NCBI GenBank assembly: GCA_964408025.1
Contig: CAYOXX010000136.1
Span: 1 to 5,008 of the forward strand
Direction of reading: 5' to 3'
Length of the DNA stretch: 5,008 nucleotides
Origin: CAYOXX01 sp964408025
GTDB lineage: Bacteria > Acidobacteriota > DATKUA01
Part shown: piece by piece, positions 1-5,008 of the stretch
How positions within the stretch are numbered: the stretch's first letter is position 1
Layout of the letters: the number at the start of each line of letters is the position of its first letter
Position numbers and translations under genes: made by a program
Notes under the pieces: model-generated
Database searches by the model: none
Told to the model about the DNA's origin: nothing
What the model saw: the letters and a program-made list of their open reading frames with translations, nothing else

Positions 1-630
1 CTGATGCTGCAGCGCGGCGAGGTAGGCGAGGGGGGCGGAGCGGGGCGCGCGCTGGGGATCTTCGACGAGTTCGCCGACCGCTACCCGTTCCTGGTGCTGG
101 CCCACTACAACGTCGGCCTCTGCCACGCCGAGCTGGCCACCGAGCGGCGGCTCGCCGGCGACCGCGCCGGAGCAGTCAAGTGCGAGCTGCTGGCCCAGGC
201 CCGCTTCGCCGTCGTGCTCGAGCGCTATCCCGACTACACCGGAGCCCTGGCGGCCGCCGCGGAAAGTAACATCCGGCTCGGCGATATGAGCTCCGCTGCC
301 GATCTCTACGCCAGGCTGCTCGCTTCGGTGCCCGACGATCCGCTGCACTGGTACACCTACGGCGAGGTGCTCGGATACCTCCACGACCTCGATGCCTCGG
401 CCGCGGCCTTTCGGCGGGCCATCGAGCTGGACGGAGAATTCGCCGACGCGCGCGCCAAGCTCGGGGCCGTATTGTCGGTACTGGGCGACCCGGCCGGGGC
501 GGCAGAGCAGCTCGAAGTCTACCTGCGCCTCGACCCCGAATCCGACATGGCCGATTCCGTGCGGGAGCTGCTGGAAGAGTGCAGGGAGCGGTTGCGGGCC
601 GAGGCCGAACAGGGCGAGCCGGAACGATAG
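1..630 (+). CDS. Tetratricopeptide-repeat (TPR) protein, 5'-truncated by the window edge
   Basis: The reading frame is open from the first base (CTG at 1-3) and ends at TAG 628-630. The first visible ATG is at 4-6, but no upstream sequence is visible to judge a ribosome binding site, so the true start probably lies outside the window. Numbering from that ATG gives 208 residues. Three consecutive 34-residue TPR-like units can be seen at about 79-112, 113-146 and 147-180. They show the usual spacing of small and aromatic residues and end in patterns such as AIELDGEF and YLRLDPES. A more degenerate helical pair at about 14-78 carries an extended Arg/Ala-rich linker between its helices. The C-terminus (about 181-208) is a charged Glu/Arg helix. 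TPR arrays are protein-binding scaffolds, and no catalytic motif is visible. No membrane segment is seen in the visible part. The gene converges on the PspC-like gene, with 10 bp between stop codons. The partner and pathway cannot be named from sequence alone. Confidence 0.85.
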   Translation: MMLQRGEVGEGGGAGRALGIFDEFADRYPFLVLAHYNVGLCHAELATERRLAGDRAGAVKCELLAQARFAVVLERYPDYTGALAAAAESNIRLGDMSSAADLYARLLASVPDDPLHWYTYGEVLGYLHDLDASAAAFRRAIELDGEFADARAKLGAVLSVLGDPAGAAEQLEVYLRLDPESDMADSVRELLEECRERLRAEAEQGEPER

Positions 631-632
631 TA

Positions 633-652
633 CCCGGCGATCAGCCGCCGGG
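633..652. terminator. Candidate bidirectional hairpin over the convergent gene ends
   Basis: CCCGGCG (633-639) pairs perfectly with CGCCGGG (646-652), leaving a 6-nt loop (640-645). The stem starts two bases after the TPR gene's stop codon. The loop contains the stop codon of the oppositely oriented PspC-like gene (641-643). Its position between two converging genes suits a shared transcription end. Neither side carries a T-tract, so it is not a canonical intrinsic terminator. A GC-rich 7-bp stem can also arise by chance in DNA of this composition. Confidence 0.35.
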
Positions 653-1363
653 CTGCTCGGAGTTCGATGGGGAAGCCTCCGACTGCCCTCGCCCTTCCTG
701 CGGTTGCTCCTCTTCTTCCGCGTCGTGCGGCAGCAGCACCGCCAGTACGATGTAAGCCAGCAGGGCGATCCCCCCGGAGAAGAGCGCGGCTATCACCCAG
801 AGCACCCGCAGCACGGTCGAGTCGATCCGGAAGTACTTACCCACGCCGCCGCAGACGCCGAAGATCATCTTGTCGGAGCGGCTCTTGCGGATCCGCGACT
901 CCGCCGCCTTTTTCCTCACCTCGCCCAGCGTCTCTTCGACGGTCGCCTTGTTGACGATCAGGAAAACGCCGACGCCGATCAGCGCCAGCGGCCAGAAGAG
1001 CCGCCAGGGGAAGAAGTGGAGGCGCAGCGGGCCGAGATCGAAGAGGTCGAACTGGCCCAACAGCAGCAACCCCCCCAGCACTAGCATCACCACGCCGATC
1101 GCCATGTTCCACTCGTGCTTTGCCTTCGGGTGAGAAGAGGATTTGGCGACCTGCTCCGGGTTGTCCGGCACGATGAACAGCGCGATGATGTAAAGTAGGA
1201 AGCCGAAGCCGAACAGGAAAACCGAGACTACCCAGAGCAGCCGCACCGGTGTGGTGTCTATGCCCAGGTACTCGGCCAGGCCGCCGCAGACGCCGCCTAT
1301 CATACGGTCCTTGCGCGACCGGTAGAGCCGCCGGACCTTTCCGTTTCCTTCGCCTTCTTCCAT
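641..1363 (-). CDS. Membrane protein with two PspC domains flanking a central hydrophobic region
   Basis: The protein has 240 residues. The ATG is at 1363-1361 and the TGA at 643-641. The first PspC domain (about 9-68) has the family signature: a basic run, then the MIGGVCGGLAEYLGID stretch (21-36), then a hydrophobic helix ending at IVPD. The second PspC domain (about 157-214) repeats it with KMIFGVCGGVGKYFRID (165-181), a TM helix and a LLPHD end. Between them, about 86-138 forms two further hydrophobic stretches, resembling the small TM modules (LiaF/DUF5668 type) found in other PspC proteins. About 215-240 is an acidic, Gln/Ser-rich hydrophilic tail. PspC domains are known from phage-shock and envelope-stress systems, where they sense or transmit membrane stress, but pspA, pspB and pspF are not in view. 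The start has only a weak Shine-Dalgarno match. It lies 76 bp downstream of pdxJ on the same strand, so co-transcription is possible. The family call is secure; the specific function is not. Confidence 0.9.
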   Translation of the reverse strand: MEEGEGNGKVRRLYRSRKDRMIGGVCGGLAEYLGIDTTPVRLLWVVSVFLFGFGFLLYIIALFIVPDNPEQVAKSSSHPKAKHEWNMAIGVVMLVLGGLLLLGQFDLFDLGPLRLHFFPWRLFWPLALIGVGVFLIVNKATVEETLGEVRKKAAESRIRKSRSDKMIFGVCGGVGKYFRIDSTVLRVLWVIAALFSGGIALLAYIVLAVLLPHDAEEEEQPQEGRGQSEASPSNSEQPGG

Positions 1364-1439
1364 GGCCGCAATTACCTGCAGGATTCCTCTATTCTGGTAA
1401 GACGAGGCGGCGCGGTGGATTGTTCTGTTTCGCCCGCGC
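1364..1439. other. Intergenic gap between pdxJ and the PspC-like gene
   Basis: This 76-bp spacer is more AT-rich than its surroundings, especially 1370-1400. I looked for -35/-10 pairs on the minus strand and found no convincing combination with 16-18 bp spacing. An 8-bp palindrome CCTGCAGG sits at 1375-1382, with no evident role. The pdxJ-proximal end is taken up by the weak hairpin at 1409-1440, listed separately. Confidence 0.5.
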
Positions 1440-1440
1440 C
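1409..1440 (-). terminator. Weak hairpin at the pdxJ stop codon (possible attenuator)
   Basis: GGCGCGG (1409-1415) and CCGCGCC (1434-1440) form a perfect 7-bp inverted repeat around an 18-nt, relatively T-rich loop. One end overlaps the last base of the pdxJ stop codon. In the minus-strand transcript no U-run follows the stem, so efficient intrinsic termination is doubtful. It may partly separate pdxJ from the PspC-like gene, or it may be chance in GC-rich DNA. Confidence 0.22.
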
Positions 1441-2153
1441 TAGCCGATCTGGACCAGCATGTCGCGCACGGCGAGTTCGAGGCCGCAGAGGGCCGCGCGG
1501 GCGATGATGTTGTGGCCGATGTTGAGCTCCTCGACCTGGGGCAGCTCGGATACCCGCCCGACGTTGCGGTAGTTCAGCCCGTGGCCCGCGGCGACCCGCA
1601 GTCCCGCTTCCGCGGCCTCCTCGGCCGCCCGCCGCAGGGCCTCGAAGGCAGCCTCCTCGTCCTCGTCGCTCTCGGCGGAGCTGTAGGCGTCAGTGTTGAG
1701 CTCCACAATCGGGGCGCCAATCTCGGCGGCGGCCTCGACCTGGGCCGGGTCGGGGTCGATGAATAGGCTGACCTTTATACCCGCCTCCGCGAGCCTGCCG
1801 GTAGCAGCGGCGAGCACCTCCTTCTGGCCGGCGGCGTCGAGCCCGCCCTCGGTGGTCACCTCCCCGGGGCTCTCCGGCACCAGTGTCACCACCTGCGGCC
1901 GCACCCTCTCGGCCATCGACAGCATCTCCTCGGTCGCCGCCATCTCGATGTTCAGCTGGGTCTTGAGCGTGCGGCGCAGGATCTCCACGTCGCGGTCCTG
2001 GATGTGGCGGCGGTCGCCGCGCAGGTGCACAACGATGCCCGCGGCTCCGGCCGACTCAGCTGTGGCCGCGGCGAATACAGGGTCCGGCTCGCTGCCGCCG
2101 CGCGCCTGGCGCACCGTGGCGATGTGGTCAACGTTGACGCAGAGCTTGGTCAA
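1440..2153 (-). CDS. pdxJ: Pyridoxine 5'-phosphate synthase PdxJ
   Basis: PdxJ condenses 1-deoxy-D-xylulose 5-phosphate with 3-amino-2-oxopropyl phosphate to make pyridoxine 5'-phosphate, the last step of the DXP-dependent vitamin B6 pathway in the cytoplasm. The product is 237 residues from the TTG start, close to the family length (E. coli about 243). Visible motifs are the N-terminal VNVDHIATVRQARG (about 6-19), VHLRGDRRH with His43 (about 42-50), NIEMAATEEML with Glu70, VPE...VTTEGGLD (about 92-106) and AGHGLNYRNV with His191. His43, Glu70 and His191 correspond to E. coli His45, Glu72 and His193. Two deviations stand out: LREDRRH is LRGDRRH, and the usual HTG after Glu151 is NTD. I chose TTG 2153-2151 because GGAGG (2164-2160) lies 6 nt upstream of it. 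The alternative GTG at 2159-2157, in frame and overlapping the cdaR stop as GTGA, directly abuts that GGAGG. It would add two residues. Confidence 0.96.
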   Translation of the reverse strand: MTKLCVNVDHIATVRQARGGSEPDPVFAAATAESAGAAGIVVHLRGDRRHIQDRDVEILRRTLKTQLNIEMAATEEMLSMAERVRPQVVTLVPESPGEVTTEGGLDAAGQKEVLAAATGRLAEAGIKVSLFIDPDPAQVEAAAEIGAPIVELNTDAYSSAESDEDEEAAFEALRRAAEEAAEAGLRVAAGHGLNYRNVGRVSELPQVEELNIGHNIIARAALCGLELAVRDMLVQIG

Positions 2154-2164
2154 GGTCACCCTCC
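2154..2164 (-). promoter_or_regulatory. Ribosome binding site deciding the pdxJ start
   Basis: GGAGG at 2164-2160 lies inside the 3' end of cdaR. It is 0 nt from GTG 2159 but 6 nt from TTG 2153, a proper spacing, so TTG is favoured. The cdaR stop codon (2158-2156) lies between, which suits re-initiation by ribosomes finishing cdaR. Confidence 0.6.
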
Positions 2165-3181
2165 GTTGGCTTGCCTGACGACGACGTGAAAGCGGCCGGG
2201 ATTGGCACTCACGGTAACCGCCTCCGGCCGCGGCGGCGGGCGTTCGAAGACTACCATCTCGGGCGCGAACTCGATCAGCGCGCGGCCCCCGTCGATGCGC
2301 ACGCTCTCTTCGCTCAGCCGGATCGTGATCTCGCCCGCCTGCAGCGACCGCACCCAGGCGCAGGGGCCGAGGATCGTGATCCGCGGCTCCGCTGGATCGA
2401 TGCTTATCTCGACGCTCTGGCCGCCGTTGCCGTAGACGAAGTTGGGCGCGCCGATCGCGAAGGTCCTCTCCTCATCGTCCCGTTCGACTATGTCCAGAGT
2501 CGCCTCGACGGTGCGGTGGCTGTAGCGCAGCAGCGGCTCGCGGTTTATCGGCACCACGGCGATGCGGTCGGCCGAGGCGCGGCCTTCGTAGGAGATGTCG
2601 GCGGTGACGAACTGCAGCCGCTCGACGAGCCGTTGCGCTCCCGTGATGTCCACCCTCTGCGGCTCGACGGCCGGCTCGCCGGCCACCCTGTAGCAGTCCA
2701 GCGGGGCGCCGCTGACCTGGAGGCGGACCTCGATGTTCCTCCTGGTGACCTCCTCATCGAGCTGCAGCGGTATCGCGTTCGGGCTCAGCTCGAGCACCTC
2801 GACGCCGAAGGGTAGGCTTACGTTGGAGGCGTCCAGCCGGATCCTCTGTACCCCCTCGCGCCTCTGAATCTGGGAGCGATCGAGGTTGATCGACACCAGA
2901 CGGTTCGCCGCTTCCGGTTCCATAAGCCGGCCGATCTCCTCGTAGCGTCCGCGCAGCCGCAGGTCGACCCGGTCGATGTGGGAGCCGGCCAGCGCCCAGC
3001 CCTCGGGCAGGAAGCGCTCCAGCGACAGGCGCACGCCGATCGTCTCCTCGCGCTGCGGCCCGCCGGTGACAATGTACCAGAGCGTGAAGGCCATCAGCAG
3101 GGAGATCAGCTTCAGCCAGATGTTGTCGAGCAGCATACCCCGCAGCCGCGCCGCCAACCTCTTGGATTGGGCCCTGACCAC
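2156..3181 (-). CDS. cdaR: YbbR-repeat protein CdaR, partner and regulator of the diadenylate cyclase
   Basis: The product is 341 residues from GTG 3181-3179. One N-terminal membrane helix (about 20-40, NIWLKLISLLMAFTLWYIV) is followed by a long beta-rich region outside the membrane with about three YbbR-type units, near 43-140, 148-230 and 238-336. Each ends in the recurring pattern of a strand, a turn and a V-x-V-type strand. In characterised species CdaR binds CdaA in the membrane and modulates c-di-AMP synthesis; the direction of its effect here is unknown. The second of two nearby GTG codons was chosen because GGAG (3193-3190) is 8 nt upstream of it and only 2 nt from GTG 3187-3185. The frame stays open to about 3691, but that stretch overlaps cdaA in another frame and looks like shadow sequence. 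The first GTG overlaps the cdaA stop as GTGA, so coupling is likely whichever start is used. glmM does not follow; pdxJ does. Confidence 0.9.
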   Translation of the reverse strand: MVRAQSKRLAARLRGMLLDNIWLKLISLLMAFTLWYIVTGGPQREETIGVRLSLERFLPEGWALAGSHIDRVDLRLRGRYEEIGRLMEPEAANRLVSINLDRSQIQRREGVQRIRLDASNVSLPFGVEVLELSPNAIPLQLDEEVTRRNIEVRLQVSGAPLDCYRVAGEPAVEPQRVDITGAQRLVERLQFVTADISYEGRASADRIAVVPINREPLLRYSHRTVEATLDIVERDDEERTFAIGAPNFVYGNGGQSVEISIDPAEPRITILGPCAWVRSLQAGEITIRLSEESVRIDGGRALIEFAPEMVVFERPPPRPEAVTVSANPGRFHVVVRQANGG

Positions 3182-3193
3182 GGTCACTGCTCC
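3182..3193 (-). promoter_or_regulatory. Ribosome binding site deciding the cdaR start
   Basis: GGAG at 3193-3190 lies within the last codons of cdaA. It is 8 nt before GTG 3181, but only 2 nt before GTG 3187, which favours the downstream GTG. The cdaA TGA (3186-3184) lies between the two, as expected for coupled re-initiation. Confidence 0.5.
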
Positions 3194-4047
3194 GAGCCGT
3201 CGGCCAGGGTGAAGTCGTGGCGCGCCATCTCTCTGGTTCTCTTGGCCGCGTCGCGGGGCGGGATGTCCATGTCGCGCACGAGGATGTTGGTCAGCAGCTT
3301 CATCAGCGCCTTGCCCTCCAGCGCCCTGGTGATGCGGCCGTGCTGGGCCACGCTCACCGCGCCCCGCTCCTCGCTGACGATCACCGCCACCGCGTCGGTC
3401 TCCTCCGAGAGGCCGATCGCCGCCCGGTGGCGGGTGCCCAGGGTGGTGCTGAGCTTCGGATTGGCAGTTAGCGGCAGGAAGCAGGAGGCGGCCGCGATGC
3501 GGTTCTCCTGGATGATCACGGCGCCGTCGTGCAGCGGGCTGGCCGGGTTGAAGATGGTGATCAGCAGGTCGTAGCTGACCTCGGCGTCGACCAGGCGCCC
3601 GCCCTCGACGTAGTTCTTCAGGCCCTGATCCTTCTCGATGACGATGATGCCGCCGGTCCGCTTGGCCGCCATCAGCGAAGCCGCCAGGCAAACCTCCTCC
3701 AGCGTGCGCAGGTTCTCGTCACGGCCCGAGCGCCTGCGGAAGGGGTTCATGCCGAAGCGGGCCAGCGCCTTGCGGATCTCGGACTGGAAGAGGATGACGA
3801 TGGCGATCACCAGGTAGGTCAGGAAGTTGCTCAGCAGCCACTGGATCGTCTCGAGCTTGAACTCGGTCGAGAGGTAGCCGAGCAGCACCAGGAAGATGAT
3901 CCCCAGCGCGATCCGCATGGCCCGGGTCCCCTGGATCACAATCAGCAGGTAGTAGATGCCCACCGCCACCAGGACGATGTCGATGAAGTCCTTGAACCTG
4001 AAGTGGCTCAGGTTGAGGACGTCGAGCCAAGCGAGGATGTTTTCCAT
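3184..4047 (-). CDS. cdaA: Diadenylate cyclase CdaA (membrane c-di-AMP synthase)
   Basis: CdaA joins two ATP molecules into cyclic di-AMP, a second messenger controlling potassium and osmolyte uptake and cell-envelope homeostasis. The product is 287 residues, near the usual 270-285. Three N-terminal membrane helices are visible at about 21-38, 46-60 and 72-87, followed by a juxtamembrane stretch (about 88-115) and the cytoplasmic DAC domain (about 118-265). Key DAC motifs are intact: GGIIVIEKD (132-140), the DGA triad at 174-176 in the LHDGAVII stretch, the RHR motif at 206-208 in LGTRHRAAIG, and VSEERGAVSVA (224-234). An active enzyme is therefore expected. The ATG (4047-4045) shares one base with the folP stop (TGATG), and a weak GGGG lies about 10 nt upstream, so translation is probably coupled to folP. 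The cdaA-cdaR pair is the canonical arrangement for this class of cyclase. Confidence 0.97.
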   Translation of the reverse strand: MENILAWLDVLNLSHFRFKDFIDIVLVAVGIYYLLIVIQGTRAMRIALGIIFLVLLGYLSTEFKLETIQWLLSNFLTYLVIAIVILFQSEIRKALARFGMNPFRRRSGRDENLRTLEEVCLAASLMAAKRTGGIIVIEKDQGLKNYVEGGRLVDAEVSYDLLITIFNPASPLHDGAVIIQENRIAAASCFLPLTANPKLSTTLGTRHRAAIGLSEETDAVAVIVSEERGAVSVAQHGRITRALEGKALMKLLTNILVRDMDIPPRDAAKRTREMARHDFTLADGSEQ

Positions 4048-4928
4048 CAGTCACTAGCCCCGCGGATCTTCGCCGCCAGGTCGACCGCCCGGCGCCCCTG
4101 CTTGACGTCGTGCAGCCGCACCAGGGAGGCGCCGTTGGCAACGGCGATCGCCGCCGCCGCCAGCGTGCTCTCGAGCCTCTGGTCGACCTCCAGGCCGAGG
4201 GCGGCGCCGATAAAGCTCTTGCGCGAGGGCCCCACCAGGAGCGGGTAGCCCAGCGCTGCCAGCTCCGGCAGCCGCTTGAGGATTGTCAAGTTGTGCTCGG
4301 CCGTCTTGCCGAAGCCTATGCCCGGGTCGACGACGACGCCCCCGGGCGGCGCGCCGGCGGCCAGGGCCGCCTCCGCCCCGGCGCGCAGGAAGTCCGAGAT
4401 TTCGCCGATCAGATCGTCGTAGCGGGGGTCGTCCTGCATCTTTGCAGGCTCCCCCTTGCTGTGCATTATGATAACAGGTAACTTGTTGTGGCGCAAGACA
4501 TTTAGCATTTCCGGGTCGCGCGTCAGGCCGCTGGTGTCGTTGAGCATGTCGGCGCCCGCATCGACCGCGGCGCGCGCCACCTCGGCCTTCGTGGTGTCGA
4601 TGCTGATAGGGATGTCGGAGCGGCGGCGGACGGCTTCGATCACCGGCACGACGCGGCCCAGCTCCTCACCGGTGGCTACCGGGAGCGAGCCGGGCCGGGT
4701 GCTCTCGCCGCCGACGTCGATCACATCCGCCCCCTCGTCGGCCATCTCCAGCGCCCTCCGCACCGCCCTGTCCGGCTCTAGGTAGAGTCCGCCGTCGGAG
4801 AATGAGTCGGGCGTGACGTTGAGGATGCCGACGAGCACTACCTGCTCGGATAAGTCGAAGCTCGAGGCGCCGATCCGCAGGCGCCTGGCTGCCGGGCGCG
4901 GCGATCCGGCCTCAGGGTGTGGGGGCAT
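4047..4928 (-). CDS. folP: Dihydropteroate synthase FolP
   Basis: FolP condenses 6-hydroxymethyl-7,8-dihydropterin pyrophosphate with p-aminobenzoate to give dihydropteroate, the sulfonamide-targeted step of folate synthesis in the cytoplasm. The product is 293 residues, a normal TIM-barrel length with a slightly long N-terminus. Diagnostic motifs in order are GILNVTPDSFSDGG (34-47), DVGGESTRPG (71-80), SIDTTK (109-114), LNDTSG (129-134), MHSKGEP (155-161), DPGIGFGK (201-208), GPSRKSFIG (233-241) and RLHDV (271-275). Pterin- and phosphate-binding residues (Asn37, Asp111, Asn130, Asp201, Lys237, Arg271, His273) look intact. MHSKG replaces the commoner MHM-x-G. The ATG at 4928 lacks a well-spaced Shine-Dalgarno sequence (AGG abuts it) and lies inside the end of the upstream gene, overlapping it by 17 bp, so coupling is likely. 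No upstream in-frame alternative start was seen in the bases just before the ATG. The stop overlaps the cdaA ATG by one base. Confidence 0.97.
   Translation of the reverse strand: MPPHPEAGSPRPAARRLRIGASSFDLSEQVVLVGILNVTPDSFSDGGLYLEPDRAVRRALEMADEGADVIDVGGESTRPGSLPVATGEELGRVVPVIEAVRRRSDIPISIDTTKAEVARAAVDAGADMLNDTSGLTRDPEMLNVLRHNKLPVIIMHSKGEPAKMQDDPRYDDLIGEISDFLRAGAEAALAAGAPPGGVVVDPGIGFGKTAEHNLTILKRLPELAALGYPLLVGPSRKSFIGAALGLEVDQRLESTLAAAAIAVANGASLVRLHDVKQGRRAVDLAAKIRGASD
4468..4496 (-). promoter_or_regulatory. Possible internal sigma70-type promoter inside folP
   Basis: TTGCGC (4496-4491) and TATCAT (4473-4468) are separated by exactly 17 bp. The -10 matches the consensus at 5 of 6 positions and the -35 at 3 of 6. 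The elements sit in an unusually AT-rich patch of a GC-rich gene and would start transcription near 4461, about 415 bp before cdaA. It could supply cdaA-cdaR-pdxJ independently of folP. The match is modest and could be coincidental. Confidence 0.2.
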
Positions 4929-5007
4929 CCTGCTCGGCGGGTACTTTTTCCGCCTCCCGCTCCTCCGCCCCCGGCTCCTCGCGCTTGGGGTCGGGGGCGG
5001 AGGAGCG
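4912..5007 (-). CDS. C-terminal tail of an upstream protein, truncated by the window edge (possibly FtsH)
   Basis: A minus-strand frame runs in from the window edge and ends at TGA 4914-4912, giving 31 residues: an Arg/Ser/Pro start followed by an acidic run with EEPGAEEREAEK and a Pro-rich end in DAPTP. Most codons end in G or C, as in the neighbouring genes, which supports real coding. Its end overlaps the folP start by 17 bp in another frame. No domain is visible. Disordered, charged, proline-rich tails are typical of FtsH, and ftsH commonly precedes folP in related operons, so FtsH is the best guess, based on context rather than homology. Its coding region contains the long inverted repeat at 4957-5008. 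Confidence 0.55.
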   Translation of the reverse strand, partial: RSSAPDPKREEPGAEEREAEKVPAEQDAPTP

Positions 5008-5008
5008 G
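4957..5008. repeat. Perfect 17-bp inverted repeat with an 18-nt loop
   Basis: The left arm 4957-4973 (CCGCTCCTCCGCCCCCG) is the exact reverse complement of 4992-5008, with an 18-nt spacer at 4974-4991. Fifteen of the 17 pairs are G:C. The right arm reaches the window edge, so the repeat may be longer. The spacer begins with GCTCCTC (4974-4980), a copy of 4959-4965, so part of the right arm could pair with either copy. It sits in the coding end of the upstream gene, about 30 bp before the folP ATG. It could be an mRNA hairpin affecting read-through or stability, a by-product of repetitive Glu/Arg/Pro codons, or an assembly fold-back. Confidence 0.8.

Noticed and set aside
392..1084. 230-residue plus-strand open frame spanning the convergent junction
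   Set aside because: It runs out of frame through the TPR gene and antisense to the PspC-like gene. Its translation is low-complexity Arg/Pro/Gln with no recognisable fold.
1375..1382. 8-bp palindrome CCTGCAGG upstream of the PspC-like gene, considered as an operator
   Set aside because: It is too short, has no flanking symmetry or second copy, and such palindromes are expected by chance in GC-rich DNA.
1364..1439. Promoter for the PspC-like gene in the intergenic gap
   Set aside because: The AT-rich stretch offers -10-like words such as CAGAAT (4 of 6), but no -35 element at suitable spacing.
2171..2815. 214-residue plus-strand open frame opposite cdaR
   Set aside because: It is antisense to a well-supported cdaR. 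Its composition (Arg/Asp/Leu-rich with no motif) matches a shadow frame.
3188..3691. Upstream extension of the cdaR reading frame, which would give a 511-residue protein
   Set aside because: This part overlaps cdaA on the same strand in another frame. Its translation is Arg/Gly/His/Pro-rich low-complexity shadow sequence, while the YbbR architecture starts with the TM helix just after 3181.
3529..4248. 239-residue plus-strand open frame
   Set aside because: It lies wholly antisense to cdaA and folP. It is Gln/Asp/His/Val-rich with no domain-like pattern, typical of the complement of GC-rich coding DNA.

Overview
This is a GC-rich window (roughly two thirds G+C by eye) that is almost entirely coding. 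One block of minus-strand genes fills positions 641-5008, and the 3' part of a plus-strand gene fills positions 1-630. The order folP, cdaA (diadenylate cyclase), cdaR (YbbR-repeat protein), pdxJ is an ordinary chromosomal housekeeping arrangement. It is reminiscent of Deltaproteobacteria and other GC-rich Gram-negative or deep-branching lineages, where folP-cdaA-ybbR often follows ftsH. The lineage is inference only: there is no rRNA or lineage-specific marker here, and no transposase, phage gene, tRNA or CRISPR array was seen.

Layout, read in the minus-strand direction of transcription (right to left). (1) 4912-5008 holds the last 31 codons of an unidentified upstream protein with a charged, proline-rich tail, possibly FtsH. 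A perfect 17-bp inverted repeat lies inside this tail. (2) 4047-4928 is folP, dihydropteroate synthase. (3) 3184-4047 is cdaA, the membrane c-di-AMP synthase. (4) 2156-3181 is cdaR, its one-TM YbbR-repeat partner. (5) 1440-2153 is pdxJ, pyridoxine 5'-phosphate synthase. (6) After a 76-bp gap, 641-1363 encodes a membrane protein with two PspC domains. On the plus strand, 1-630 is the C-terminal part of a TPR protein. It converges on the pspC-like gene with only 10 bp between the stop codons.

The tail gene, folP, cdaA, cdaR and pdxJ are packed with overlaps of 1-17 bp or gaps of only a few bases, so they are probably one translationally coupled operon. It combines folate synthesis, c-di-AMP signalling (envelope and osmotic homeostasis) and vitamin B6 synthesis. 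glmM, which commonly follows cdaA-cdaR, is absent: pdxJ comes directly after cdaR. The pspC-like gene could be co-transcribed with the operon or have its own promoter; no convincing promoter is visible in the gap.

I did not find a previously undescribed system. The most notable signals are the long perfect inverted repeat just upstream of folP, the repeated GTGACCKTG start-codon arrangement at two junctions, two unusual substitutions in conserved PdxJ motifs, the tandem-PspC architecture, and a hairpin covering the convergent gene ends.
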